Assembly: GCF_004339745.1 (NCBI RefSeq)
Contig: NZ_SMGP01000001.1
Coordinates: forward strand, 1,550,001 to 1,614,000
Source of the DNA: Paraburkholderia sp. BL9I2N2
GTDB taxonomy: Bacteria > Pseudomonadota > Gammaproteobacteria > Burkholderiales > Burkholderiaceae
DNA: 64,000 nt
Reading direction: 5' to 3'
Part shown: positions 26,738 through 36,085 of the stretch, one piece after another
Layout of the letters: the number at the start of each line of letters is the position of its first letter
Position numbering within the stretch: position 1 is the stretch's first letter
Made by a program: the position numbers and the translations under genes
Notes under the pieces: generated by a model
Seen by the model: the letters and a program-made list of their open reading frames with translations, nothing else
Told to the model about the DNA's origin: nothing
The model's database searches: none

Positions 26738-27427
26738 ATGACATCCGTACCGGAAGCGGCAGCCGCCGCGGAGCACGGCGCTGCCGCGGGCCAGGAATTG
26801 CCGGCCGGCAAGCGCAAACTGATCGAAGCCGCGTTGCGTCTGACCGCTGGCGGCCGCAGTTTCACGAGCCTGGGTTTGCGCGAACTGGCGCGCGAGGCCG
26901 GGCTCAATCCCAATACGTTCTATCGTCATTTCGACACGCTCGACGATCTGGCGCGCGAAGCCGTCGAATCCGTGAGCCGCCGTTTGCGGCCGATGCTGCG
27001 GCGTGAGCGCTGGCTCGCCGCGCACGACGAACCGCATAGCGTGCCGCGTCGTGCTTGCGTCGCGTTCTTTGCGTTCGCGCTGGAAAACCGCGAGGCGTTT
27101 CTGAGCGCGCTCGCCGAATATCATGGTACATCGCGGGCATTGCGCGAGGCGGTGCGCGCGAACCTGCACGAGGTGTCGGCGGAAATGGCCGACGACGTGG
27201 TGCAACTGGAATTGATACCGACGCTTACGCGTGAAACCGTCGACGAAGTCTGCACGCAGATCGTGCTGCAACTCTTTCATTTGTCGGCTGACTATATCGA
27301 CGCGGACGACCCACGCCGCGATGCGCTGATCGCGTATGCGGAGCGCTTCATCGTCAGGCTGTTCGCGGGGGCGGTGTTGATGGCGCAGCACGAGCCGGAA
27401 AGGGCGTTGGCGCCGATACACGTGTGA
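26738..27427 (+). CDS. TetR family transcriptional regulator
   Basis: A 229-residue regulator with an N-terminal TetR helix-turn-helix (FTSLGLRELAREAGLNPNT near residues 48-66, followed by YRHFDTLDDL). The N-terminal ~25 residues are Ala/Glu-rich. The C-terminal ligand domain is that of the HTH/AlkX-like group (YHGTSRALREAVRAN segment). It is divergent from the monooxygenase and hydrolase, and most such regulators repress the neighbouring enzymes until the substrate or product binds. The shared gap holds candidate GTCTAC operators. Confidence 0.88.
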   Translation: MTSVPEAAAAAEHGAAAGQELPAGKRKLIEAALRLTAGGRSFTSLGLRELAREAGLNPNTFYRHFDTLDDLAREAVESVSRRLRPMLRRERWLAAHDEPHSVPRRACVAFFAFALENREAFLSALAEYHGTSRALREAVRANLHEVSAEMADDVVQLELIPTLTRETVDEVCTQIVLQLFHLSADYIDADDPRRDALIAYAERFIVRLFAGAVLMAQHEPERALAPIHV

Positions 27428-27451
27428 AGCCTTAAACGAATCGCCATAACG

Positions 27452-27480
27452 AAACAGGCTCCGTAATGGAGCCTGTTTTC
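27452..27480. terminator. Bidirectional terminator between the TetR and TPR genes
   Basis: An 11-bp stem (27452-27462 with 27468-27478) around GTAAT; the plus strand ends in TTTT and the minus strand has a complementary T-rich end. It serves the converging TetR and TPR genes. Confidence 0.85.
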
Positions 27481-27528
27481 GTGACGCATGCTTGTCCGGC
27501 TGATTCGATTTCAGCCGCGCAGCGAAGC

Positions 27529-28728
27529 TCAGGTGTTGTCGTTCCAACTGCCGGAGTCGTCGCTGCTGCCCAGGTCGACACCGCCGCCGTTGTCGTTCCA
27601 GTCGTTCGAGCCTTGGCCGAAGTCGAGGCCGCCGCCATTGCCGCCATCGTTGCCACGGCGGCGCGCTTCGTCGTCGACGACCACGTCGCGCTCCACTACG
27701 CGCTCACGCCCGGAGTTCAGCGCTTCGCCGAGCAGCACACCGGTCAGCAGACCGCCCATGCCGCCGCCGAAACCACCGCCGCCTTGCTGCACGATGACCG
27801 GCGGCTGTTGCTGATACGGTCCTTGCTGCGGATAAGGCGCTTGCGGCGGATTGCCGAAACGTTCGGCTTCCTGCGCATACGGCGACTGCTGCTGCGAGCT
27901 GGCGGCCGGCGCGGCATACGGATCGGGCCGGCCTTCGAGGCGCGCGCGCATGCTGCCGAGGCGTTGCTCGAGTTCGTCGAGCTGATACGGCGGCAGCGGA
28001 TTCTTGCTGCCCGACAGTGTTTCGACGAGGCCGCGCAACTGGTCTTCAGTCGCTTCGACTTCCTTCTCCAGCGCCTCATGACCTTGCACGGTGGAGAGCT
28101 TCACATCGAGCTTGAGCGAACGGACGGTGTTGAGCATCTCCGTGGCGCGCTTGAGTTGCACGCGACGCTCGTCGTCGGCGCGCGTATCGCCTTGCGTGCG
28201 GGCGCGGCGCAAGGTCCAGCGCAGCACCAGCGCGATCACGCCAACGAGGACCAGAATGCCGATCCACATACCCATGCCCGGACCATGCCGTTGCGGCGCT
28301 TGCGGGACCATCGCCGACTGTTGCTGCACGGACGGCGCCGTCTGCTGCTGCGCGAACGGGTTGGGCGCGCGGCTGGTCGTGTTGCCGCCCGCGGCGCCTG
28401 CGCGTTCCGCGTCCTTGCGAATACGCGCTTCGGTTTGCGCGAAGCGGGTCGGGTCCGTGAAGCGGATTTGCGGGTCGAGTGTCTTGGCCTGCTGGACCTG
28501 GGCGAGCGCGTCGGCGGAACGGCCTTCGCGATCGAGCACCTGGGCGTACAGATAGTGGGCGCGCGCATTGTTCGGATGCGCCTGCAGCACTTCGCTCAGA
28601 CCGGCGTCGGCCTGTTGCCAGTTGCCTTGCGACATGGCCGATTCGATCTGCTGAACGGTGGGCACAGCGAACGCCGCGGCCGACACGAACAGCAGTGAGG
28701 CAAACGCGGTTGCGAGAAATTTTTTCAT
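27529..28728 (-). CDS. Exported tetratricopeptide-repeat protein with a membrane anchor
   Basis: A 399-residue protein. It has a signal peptide (MKKFLATAFASLLFVSAAAFA), then about two to three TPR helices (NWQQADAGLSEVLQAHPNNARAHYL and ADALAQVQQAKTLDP, residues ~35-95), a Gln/Pro-rich linker and a membrane helix near residues 153-172. The C-terminal half has a coiled-coil region and a Gly/Gln/Asp-rich tail (GGGGFGGGMGGLLTG, repeated Asn/Asp/Gly) that looks disordered. It lies just downstream of a PspA-like gene on the same strand with an 88-bp gap, hinting at a shared envelope-stress role, which is inference. Function not known. Confidence 0.82.
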   Translation of the reverse strand: MKKFLATAFASLLFVSAAAFAVPTVQQIESAMSQGNWQQADAGLSEVLQAHPNNARAHYLYAQVLDREGRSADALAQVQQAKTLDPQIRFTDPTRFAQTEARIRKDAERAGAAGGNTTSRAPNPFAQQQTAPSVQQQSAMVPQAPQRHGPGMGMWIGILVLVGVIALVLRWTLRRARTQGDTRADDERRVQLKRATEMLNTVRSLKLDVKLSTVQGHEALEKEVEATEDQLRGLVETLSGSKNPLPPYQLDELEQRLGSMRARLEGRPDPYAAPAASSQQQSPYAQEAERFGNPPQAPYPQQGPYQQQPPVIVQQGGGGFGGGMGGLLTGVLLGEALNSGRERVVERDVVVDDEARRRGNDGGNGGGLDFGQGSNDWNDNGGGVDLGSSDDSGSWNDNT

Positions 28729-28816
28729 TTACGGACCGGGCGCATTGCGCCCGTCTCCTTCAGTCGATTCCGGCGGCTCACACGAAGGCCGCCGGTATGT
28801 ACTGCTGCCGACGCAA

Positions 28817-29497
28817 TTACTGGGCCGGCGTATTGATCTGCTTCTTCAATGCTTCGAGACGATCTTCAACGGAAGGACCGCGGTTCAGATCCGCGAGCTT
28901 GTCCTCGAGCGCCTTGCCGCTCTTCACGTCAGCCGAATTCAGGCGTGCGTCCGAACGGGCATTCGACAACGCGACCTTGTCTTCGAGCTTCTGGAAATCT
29001 TCGGACAGATTCTTGCCGCCGATGCCACCCAATGCCGTGGCTGCCACGTCTTTCGCCTGCGCGATCTGCTGCTTGGCTTGCAGAATGTTCGAGCGTGCGT
29101 TCAGGTCGTTGCGACGCGTGCGCATGTCTTCGATCTGACTCTTGAGCTGCGCCACCGACGGCTCCAGCGTAGTCAGTTCCTTCGCGAGCGCATCGCGTTC
29201 GGCTTCGGCCGTGGCTTGCGCGCCGAGGGCTTCGCGGGCGAGCGCTTCGTCGCCGGATTGCAGCGCGCGTTTCGCGCCGTCTTCGTATTTCTTCGCCTTG
29301 TCCGCGGCAACATCGCGCTTGCTTTGCTGCGTGGCCACTTGCGCCTGGATCTCGATCAGCGAGTTCTCGGCTTTGGCGATGCTCTCGTCGAGTTCGCGCA
29401 CGATCTGGCGCGAGTCGCGCGACGGATCCTGCACGGAATCGGCTGCGTCGTTCAGGAGACCTTTAAGCGTGCGCGAAATGCTGTCAAAAAGCGACAT
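28817..29497 (-). CDS. PspA/IM30 family protein
   Basis: The start is the ATG at 29497, with GGAGG directly before it; the longer frame adds only four residues. The product has 226 residues, nearly all helical, with long Ala/Glu/Lys coiled coils (ESIAKAENSLIEIQAQVATQQSKR and TTLEPSVAQLKSQIEDMRTRR) and the N-terminal membrane-binding helix of the family (LFDSISRTLKGLLNDAADS). PspA-type proteins assemble on stressed inner membrane and remodel it. Located upstream of the TPR gene on the same strand, so probably one operon. No pspF-type regulator or sigma-54 promoter was seen nearby. Confidence 0.87.
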   Translation of the reverse strand: MSLFDSISRTLKGLLNDAADSVQDPSRDSRQIVRELDESIAKAENSLIEIQAQVATQQSKRDVAADKAKKYEDGAKRALQSGDEALAREALGAQATAEAERDALAKELTTLEPSVAQLKSQIEDMRTRRNDLNARSNILQAKQQIAQAKDVAATALGGIGGKNLSEDFQKLEDKVALSNARSDARLNSADVKSGKALEDKLADLNRGPSVEDRLEALKKQINTPAQ

Positions 29498-30064
29498 GAA
29501 AACCTCCAAAGAATGTAAACGGCGCTGAATAATCCCGCGCGCTTAACTGCATTCAACTGCTACTTTACGCCGCTGCGCGCGAAGCTGCGCAACGTTCGGA
29601 CCGGAGTTCGGGGCGTGCGCGCCGATTGCAATAGCGGCGACGTAAATTGTTCGATTCGAATATCGAGTGACAAACAGCTCAAAGGTTAAATCGCGCGGCG
29701 CGTCATTCAGCCGCTCGCGGATATTACACCACGCGCTCTCTTAAAACCGACTTAAAGGGCGCGATGACAAATTGGCCAACTTCGCGCGCGGCAAGTGTCG
29801 CGGGCGTGAATGGACGCGGTGCGTGTGTGCCGTGTTTGCGTCCGTTGTCGCCGCAAGCGAGTAGGGCTGAATACGTCCAGTAGCCGTGCATTCAACGACA
29901 CTAAAGACGTCTATGCCGACGGTATTTTCAATGCGCAACAGCCGCTGCCAATCGCTCGGTGAATGCCAGGCTTGCAGTGCCGAAAGCTCGCGCATTTTGA
30001 ATGACGCCGATGTAACGATATGCAACGCGTCGCCACACGTCGTGCGATATGCGGCGCACGTTCA
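29498..30064. other. Intergenic region upstream of the PspA-like gene and downstream of the ribbon-helix-helix gene
   Basis: A 567-bp region. An open frame of 94 codons on the minus strand (29741-30025) has no ribosome site and a composition no different from random frames, so I do not call it. No strong hairpin or repeat was noted. Confidence 0.3.
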
Positions 30065-30700
30065 CTACGCGAAACGGCCGCCTTTCGTGCTCGGATCGCC
30101 GAGCGGATCGTCGTCGTCGCGTGGGGTGTCGAGGCGCGGGCGTTTGAGCACGCCGCGCAATTGCGCTTCCGGATCGGTTTGCTGGGGCGTGGATCCTTCC
30201 GCCGAAGCTGCTTCGGCCGCTGCCATGCGCGCGACGGCTTCGGCGGTTGCCGCGGCTTCCTCGTCGATGCCAGCGGCGAGGGCAGCGGCCAGACCTGCCG
30301 GCAACAACGGCGCGGGTTCAGCCTCCGCTTGCCGTGCTGGCGCACCCGGCAACACGTTCGCAGCCGGCGCCGGCGCATTGGAACCCGCCGCGCTATCCGC
30401 GGACGCCCCTGTCGCGCTGTCGCCGCGCGTTTGCAAAGCCGGCGGCAATGCGGCGCGCGCATGCCGTGTGCCGCGCGCGACCCGTTGCAGTGCGGCGTCG
30501 AGCGCGTCCGGCGCGCGGGGCGCGCGCAACCGGTCGACGATGCTCGCCGCTTTCACCTGCTCGCTGGTTGCGCCGAAGCTCAACACCGCGCGCCGCATCA
30601 GCTCGCTGACGCTAATCCCCAGATTCTCGGCGGTGGAAGTGATCGCGCGTTTCTGCGCGGTTGTGACGAATACGACGATGCGTTCGCTGGGCTTGTTCAT
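30065..30700 (-). CDS. Ribbon-helix-helix DNA-binding domain protein with a long Ala-rich tail
   Basis: The start chosen is the ATG at 30700 (MNKPSERIVVFVT); the longer frame has an unusual leader. The product has 211 residues. Residues ~8-45 resemble a ribbon-helix-helix fold: a beta-strand ERIVVFVTTAQK, then two helices (ITSTAENLGISVSELMRRAVLSF), as found in CopG/MobC-like proteins. From residue ~60 to the C-terminus it is almost all Ala, Pro, Glu and Gln and looks disordered, ending in an acidic DDDDP segment. The partner and DNA target are unknown. It is not next to a toxin gene, so calling it an antitoxin would be unsupported. Confidence 0.65.
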   Translation of the reverse strand: MNKPSERIVVFVTTAQKRAITSTAENLGISVSELMRRAVLSFGATSEQVKAASIVDRLRAPRAPDALDAALQRVARGTRHARAALPPALQTRGDSATGASADSAAGSNAPAPAANVLPGAPARQAEAEPAPLLPAGLAAALAAGIDEEAAATAEAVARMAAAEAASAEGSTPQQTDPEAQLRGVLKRPRLDTPRDDDDPLGDPSTKGGRFA

Positions 30701-30875
30701 AGTCGGCTCGCATACTTGTTGGCATGGGCGGTTCAAAGCGTGCATTTGGCGGACGCCGTGGCGCGAGCGGGTGTTAGCGCGCGCCGAGTCCATCATATGA
30801 CGAGTTGCCCCGATGCGGAACGGGCGCGACATGAAAATCCCGTGACATCAATGAGTTGTAGCGTTTGCGGGCGGC

Positions 30876-30910
30876 TTGTCCACAGGCCTTTCAACATTTT
30901 CTGTGTATAA
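30876..30910. repeat. 35-bp DnaA-box-like repeat, copy A
   Basis: Inverted 9-mers TTGTCCACA and TGTGTATAA around a TCAAC core. It aligns without gaps to three more copies in the window (26 of 35 bases identical to copy B). The right arm read on the minus strand is TTATACACA, a perfect match to the TTATNCACA consensus. It lies between the ribbon-helix-helix gene and the PBP1A gene. Confidence 0.7.
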
Positions 30911-30995
30911 CTCCGGCCACGTGGAAAACGCTCGCAAGACTGCCCGGAACTACAGACTCCTTTCGCGCGAAGGGAATTCTTACAAAAAAACTAAC

Positions 30996-31023
30996 TTGGA
31001 CCGCGCGTGATTTCTTTTAAAAT
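30996..31023 (+). promoter_or_regulatory. Probable sigma-70 promoter of the PBP1A gene
   Basis: TTGGAC at 30996-31001 and TAAAAT at 31018-31023 with a 16-bp spacer, about 170 bases upstream of the ATG at 31191. The leader between is GC-rich and likely structured. Confidence 0.55.
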
Positions 31024-31190
31024 GCGCTGTTACGTTGCGCCGGGCCCGGTCCAGGCGCGCCGTGCGGCCGGCCGGGGGCAAAGGGCCGTGCGGTGGTTTG
31101 CGCCTCAGGCTACGATGCTCGATCACGATCCATGTGTGCGCCAGGAGCGCATGCAGAAAGGCGTTCAGTCATGCGCCCACTACTCCAGTC

Positions 31191-33693
31191 ATGCCAATCA
31201 TCAAACGACCGCATTCATCCAATTCTCCGTCTGGTGAAGACCGGGATTCCTACCAACGCACTCCAGGACGCAATGCAGCTTCGCGCGACGCCGAGGCCGG
31301 CCGCCGTTCCATCGGCGCGACCATTGCCATCTGGTTCGCGAGCCTGCTTGCGACCATCGCGGTGGTGGGCGCGCTGATCGTCGGCTATGCGCTGGTGGTG
31401 ATGGGGCCGCAACTGCCGTCGCTCGACGCGCTGACCGACTATCGTCCGAAGGTGCCGCTGCGGGTCTATACCGCCGACCATGTGCTGATCGGCGAATTCG
31501 GCGAGGAGCGGCGCAGTCTCGTGCGCTTCCAGGACATTCCCGATCAGATGAAAAAAGCGGTGCTCGCGATCGAAGACTATCGCTTCTACGAGCACGGCGG
31601 CGTCGACTTCCTGGGCATTCTGCGCGCCGGTTTTGCCGACCTCGCGCACGGCGGCGCGTCGCAGGGCGCGAGCACGATCACCATGCAGGTGGCGCGCAAC
31701 TTCTTCCTTTCGAGCGAGAAGACCTACACGCGCAAGATCTACGAAATGCTGCTCGCGTACAAGATCGAGCGCGCGCTGACCAAGGATCAGATTCTCGAGC
31801 TGTACATGAACCAGATTTATCTGGGCGAGCGCGCGTATGGTTTCGCGGCGGCCGCGCGCGTGTATTTCGGCAAGGATCTGAAAGACATCACGCTGGCGGA
31901 ATCGGCGATGCTGGCCGGCTTGCCGAAGGCGCCGTCCGCGTATAACCCGGTGGTCAATCCGAAGCGCGCGAAGATCCGTCAGGAGTACATTCTGCGGCGC
32001 ATGCTCGAGCTGAGATACATCAGCCAGGATCAGTACGATCAGGCCGTGAAGGAAGAGATTCACACCAAGAATCCGGGCAACGAATATAGCGTGCATGCCG
32101 AGTACATCGCCGAAATGGTCCGGCAGATGATGTACGCGCAGTACAAGGACGAAACTTACACGCGCGGCCTGAACGTCACCACCACGATCGACTCCGCCGA
32201 TCAGGATGCCGCCTATCGCGCGGTGCGCAAGGGCGTGATGGATTACGAGCGGCGCCACGGCTATCGCGGGCCGGAAGGTTTCGTGCAACTGCCCGCGCCG
32301 GGCGACGACCGCGATCAGACCATCGACGACGCGCTCACCGATCACCCCGACAACGGCGAGATCATCGCCGCCGTGGTGACGGACGCGAGTCCGAAGCAGG
32401 TCAAGGCGCAACTGGTGGACGGCACGCAGGTGACGATCAGCGGTGACGGTCTGCGCTTCGTGGCGGGCGGGTTGAGCGCGCGCGCCACGGCGGCCACGAA
32501 GATCAAGCCAGGCTCGATCGTGCGTCTGGTTGCCGACGACAAGGGCAACTGGCAGATCACGCAATTGCCGCAGGTGGAAGGCGCGCTGGTGTCCCTCACG
32601 CCGCAGGACGGCGCGATTCGCGCGCTGGTGGGCGGCTTCGACTTCAACAAGAACAAGTTCAACCACGTCACGCAGGCGTGGCGTCAGCCGGGTTCCAGCT
32701 TCAAGCCGTTCATCTATTCGGCCGCGCTCGACAAGGGTCTCGGACCGGCCACGATCATCAACGACGCGCCGCTGTATTTCCCGTCGAGCACGCCGGGCGG
32801 CGACGCGTGGGAGCCGAAGGACGACGACCAGCCGGACGGTCCGATGCCGCTGCGTCTCGCGTTGCAGAAGTCGAAGAACCTCGTGTCGATCCGTATTCTG
32901 TCGTTCATCGGCACCAAGTACGCGCAAGACTTCGTCACGCAGCGTTTCGGTTTCGACGCCGACAAGACCCCGCCGTATCTGCCGATGGCGCTCGGTGCGG
33001 GCCTCGTCACGCCGTTGCAGTCGGCGGGTGCGTATTCGGTGTTCGCAAACGGCGGCTTCCGGATCAATCCGTATCTGATCAACGAGGTGACCGACGCGCG
33101 CGGCGAAACCGCTCTCCAAAGCGCAGCCGCTGACCGCTGGACGCGATGCGCCGCGTACACTCGAACCGCGTAACGCGTACATCATGAACAGCCTGCTGCA
33201 TTCGGTGGCGACGGCCGGCACGGGCGCGGGGACCAACGCGCTGCATCGTTCGGACTTGCAGGGCAAGACGGGTACGACCAACGACGCGAAGGACGGCTGG
33301 TTCGCTGGCTATCAGCAGTCGCTCGTGGCAGTGGCCTGGATGGGTTATGACCAGCCGAAGAGCCTCGGCAGCCGCGAATTCGGCGCGCAGCTGGCGTTGC
33401 CGATCTGGGTGGAATACATGCAGCGCGCGTTGCGCGGAGTGCCGCAAGGCGAACCGGCGCAGCCGGACGGCGTGACCTCGGTCGACGGCGAGCTGTTCTA
33501 TACCGACATGACGCCGGGCAATGGTTTCGTGGCCAGCATCGGTCTGGATTCCGCGAATCCGACCGCCGGCGTGAGCGATGCGATCGGCGGCGTGGGCCCG
33601 GCGGGCATGACTCCGCCGGCGGTGCCGCCGCCGAGTGTCTCGTCGAACGAGAAGAAGCAGATCATGGATCTGTTCGAATCGAACAAGCCGTGA
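31191..33693 (+). pseudogene. mrcA: Penicillin-binding protein 1A (class A), frameshifted near its 3' third
   Basis: The first frame runs from ATG 31191 with a cytoplasmic tail and membrane anchor (about 43-65). It continues into a transglycosylase domain (AIEDYRFYEHGG; QGASTITMQVARN; ERALTKDQILELYMNQ) and a transpeptidase start with the active Ser in SSFKP near residue 503 and SKN near residue 560. The frame changes at a run of three A at 33106-33108. Removing one A restores a continuous frame: ARGEPLSKAQPLTAG and on through LEPRNAYIMNS into the rest, which holds the KTGTT motif near 33267. As written the enzyme stops at 33173 and lacks KTG, so transpeptidation would fail. The cause may be a real mutation or a base-call error in a homopolymer. 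An OB-like insertion between the two domains is normal for this group. It lies upstream of the acyltransferase, without overlap. Confidence 0.88.
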
Positions 33694-34096
33694 TGTTCTC
33701 CAGGGGATACCCTTGGAGAGCAACGGAGATTTGCGGGCCGTGTGAGTCTTGCGGCCCCGCACACGCAAGGTTTTGAAAGAGCAGGAAAGCGCCGCCCGGT
33801 GCGGTTTTCGCGCCGCTTCTCGGGTGGGCCACCCAGCAGATTGTGTGCCCGGCATGCGCGGTGTGTTCTAATCACACTAGCGGTGCTTTTATCAAGGGTC
33901 CTGAAGGACGCCTGATCCCTAACCGGTTTCGGTCTCCAGCACCACTGCATCTCGCCTCGAGCGAGACGTCCATTCTCGAACCCCCGCGCCGCGCGAGACC
34001 CGGTATGACGCGCGCGCATGTCACTTCGTCCGCTGGCAATGTAGAGGTTGCCGCGGCCGACGTGTTTGCCATCCAGCATCCACCGGGTCCCGCCTT
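33694..34096. other. Intergenic region between PBP1A and the acyltransferase
   Basis: A 403-bp region. A weak imperfect hairpin CTCCAGGG...CCCTTGGAG is at 33698-33718 just after the PBP stop, without a T-run. No supported gene or repeat was seen. Confidence 0.35.
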
Positions 34097-34975
34097 GTGA
34101 AAAGTCGAATCCTGATCTGTCTGATGACAGGTCTGCTGCGCGCATTTGCCTTTCTGCCGTATAGCGTTGTCGCGCGAATCGGCAGCGGTATCGGCGCGTT
34201 GCTGTACCGCATTCCCAGCACGCGCCGGCGTGTCGTGCATACCAATCTGAAGCTGTGTTTCCCGGACATGAGCGACGAGGCGCGCGAACGTCTGGCGCGC
34301 GCGCACTTTTGTCACGTGATCCGCAGTTATGTCGAGCGCGGGCCGCAATGGTTCGGCAATGCGCAGGCGCTGGCACGCCTCGTCGAAGTGGAGAGCGCGA
34401 TCGATCTGTCCGACATGGCGGGTCAGCCGACAATTTTCGTCGGCTTCCATTTCGTCGGTATCGAGGCGGGCTGCATGATGTACTCGACGCGGCATCCGGT
34501 CGCTTCGCTCTATACGCCGATGTCGAATCTCCTGCTCGACGCGATGGCCAAGCGGCAGCGCGGCCGCTTCGGCACGGAGATGATTCCACGCAGCGATAGC
34601 GTGCGGCGAGCGTTGCGCGTACTGCGCGACGGCAAGCCGGTGATGCTGGCCGCGGACATGGATTTCGGCTTGCGGGATTCGGTGTTCGTGCCGTTCTTCG
34701 GCGTGCCGGCCTGCACGCTGACCTCCGTCTCGCGGATGGCGCGCGCGGCGAATGCGCGGGTAGTGCCGTTCGTGACAGAAGTGCTGCCGGATTATCGCGG
34801 GTACAAGCTGAGCATCTTCGAAGCGCTAAGCGATTTCCCGTCCGACGACGTGGCCGTCGACGCGCGGCGCATCACCGAATTTCTCGAGACGCAGGTGCGA
34901 CGGATTCCTGATCAATATTATTGGGTGCACAAGCGGTTCAAGAATCGGCCGGCAGGTGAGGCGGGCGTTTATTGA
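34097..34975 (+). CDS. Lipid A biosynthesis acyltransferase (LpxL/HtrB family)
   Basis: The start is the GTG at 34097; an ATG at 34123 is also possible (MTGLLRAF). The product has 292 residues. An N-terminal membrane helix (about 3-25) precedes the acyltransferase domain, with the HX4E motif HFVGIE at residues 118-123, the family active-site signature. VMLAADMDFGLRDSVFVPFFG and KRFKN near the end are also typical. It would transfer a secondary acyl chain to a lipid A precursor. There may be further paralogs elsewhere in the genome. Which chain it adds cannot be told. It follows the PBP1A gene on the same strand with a 403-bp gap, so it is probably not cotranscribed. Confidence 0.9.
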   Translation: MKSRILICLMTGLLRAFAFLPYSVVARIGSGIGALLYRIPSTRRRVVHTNLKLCFPDMSDEARERLARAHFCHVIRSYVERGPQWFGNAQALARLVEVESAIDLSDMAGQPTIFVGFHFVGIEAGCMMYSTRHPVASLYTPMSNLLLDAMAKRQRGRFGTEMIPRSDSVRRALRVLRDGKPVMLAADMDFGLRDSVFVPFFGVPACTLTSVSRMARAANARVVPFVTEVLPDYRGYKLSIFEALSDFPSDDVAVDARRITEFLETQVRRIPDQYYWVHKRFKNRPAGEAGVY

Positions 34976-35048
34976 GGCGGGTCGGCGTCAAATGCGTCTG
35001 GTGGTGAATGTGGTGCGGGGTCAAGTACTTAGGCGGGGTCTCCTGGTG

Positions 35049-35083
35049 TTATCAACAGGTCTGTCAACACAAACTGTGGATAA
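35049..35083. repeat. 35-bp DnaA-box-like repeat, copy B
   Basis: TTATCAACA and TGTGGATAA in inverted order around TCAAC. The right arm read on the minus strand is TTATCCACA, a perfect DnaA box. It lies between the converging acyltransferase and FkbM genes, at the left edge of the accessory region. Confidence 0.75.
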
Positions 35084-35239
35084 GTTTGTCTCGCGACGCA
35101 CTGCAAACGAAGACTTTAGGCTGCAAGGATGTCCGGCAGCGGAGCGACACGCAGTACAAGGTCGAACGCGAGCGATCCTCGCGCGGACTTGTCTCGCGCC
35201 GCCCGTGAGACAGGTTCATCCATGGCATTCACCGAGTGG

Positions 35240-36085
35240 TCAGGCGGAAGGACCGGCCAGCGGATGAAATCCCGCATCCGTGATCTCGTAGCCATCCTGC
35301 AGTGTCATGTTCGATTCACGCGGCAGTCCCAGCATGTTAAAAGCGGACAGCCTTGGGTAAAGGTTCTCAGTTCTGCACCGGAAGTTCTCCGGGTTGAACA
35401 GCGGGCTGATATGCCACCACAGCCTGTATCCCTGCTTCCACAGATATTCGATGAGCGCAGGCGAGTGGGCAACCTTGTCATTCTCGACGTACAGCACCGG
35501 ACGATCACGGGCGAGAATCTGCTGCGCGCCTTGCAGTACCTGCAATTCGAATCCCTCAACGTCAATCTTCATGAGCCGCACGCCCCGTGCACCAGTCATG
35601 TCGTCCAACCGGACGCAGGGTACTTCGACACCTTCCGGTATTTCCTCTGCCTGTACGGAGATACCACCGAAGTTGTTCGAGCGGCTATAGTCCAGATGAG
35701 GGAGCCATACGGACCCTTCCTCTGCAGCACAGGCGAAAGGCCAGGCGGCTACATTGCTGATTCCATTCAATGCCAGATTCGCGCACAGATTCTGGAATAC
35801 GAACGGTTGCGGCTCAAATGCCATGACGACGGCACCGACTGTTTTGGCAGTCTTTGCCAGAGCGATGGTCTGACTGCCGACATTCGCTCCGACTTCCAAT
35901 ATCGTACCTGGCCGGTTGATGAACTGCAGCAGAAATTGGGTTTCCAATTCGCAGTATTCGCCGTATTCGATCAGTGCGTGGCCAATGTAGACATCGTATC
36001 GATTGGCCAGCATCGTCCCGTGTCTCGTAGTCACGAGATCATACGGGTCAGCGATCTGCATCGTGTGGATAGTCTCATTCGTCAC
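35240..36085 (-). CDS. FkbM family methyltransferase
   Basis: The start is the GTG at 36085, with AAAGAGG ten bases upstream; an ATG at 36061 is possible. The product has 281 residues. The SAM-binding motif ILEVGANVGSQT is near residues 61-72, the acidic-loop strand VMAFEPQPFVFQNL near 86, and the FkbM signature VRLMKIDVEGFELQVLQG near 170. Such enzymes methylate sugars or other polysaccharide or secondary-metabolite groups. No glycosyltransferase or synthase sits beside it, so the substrate is unknown. The gene lies within the accessory region bounded by 35-bp repeat copies. Confidence 0.88.
   Translation of the reverse strand: MTNETIHTMQIADPYDLVTTRHGTMLANRYDVYIGHALIEYGEYCELETQFLLQFINRPGTILEVGANVGSQTIALAKTAKTVGAVVMAFEPQPFVFQNLCANLALNGISNVAAWPFACAAEEGSVWLPHLDYSRSNNFGGISVQAEEIPEGVEVPCVRLDDMTGARGVRLMKIDVEGFELQVLQGAQQILARDRPVLYVENDKVAHSPALIEYLWKQGYRLWWHISPLFNPENFRCRTENLYPRLSAFNMLGLPRESNMTLQDGYEITDAGFHPLAGPSA

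Noticed and set aside
29741..30025. A 94-codon minus-strand frame downstream of the ribbon-helix-helix gene
   Set aside because: No ribosome site, no recognisable domain and no context; the length is expected by chance at this GC content.
30065..30700. Toxin-antitoxin pair
   Set aside because: An antitoxin-like DNA-binding fold alone is not enough; no adjacent small toxin gene was found.
31215..33281. A 688-codon minus-strand frame over the PBP gene
   Set aside because: It is antisense to a clear PBP with all motifs, despite its length.
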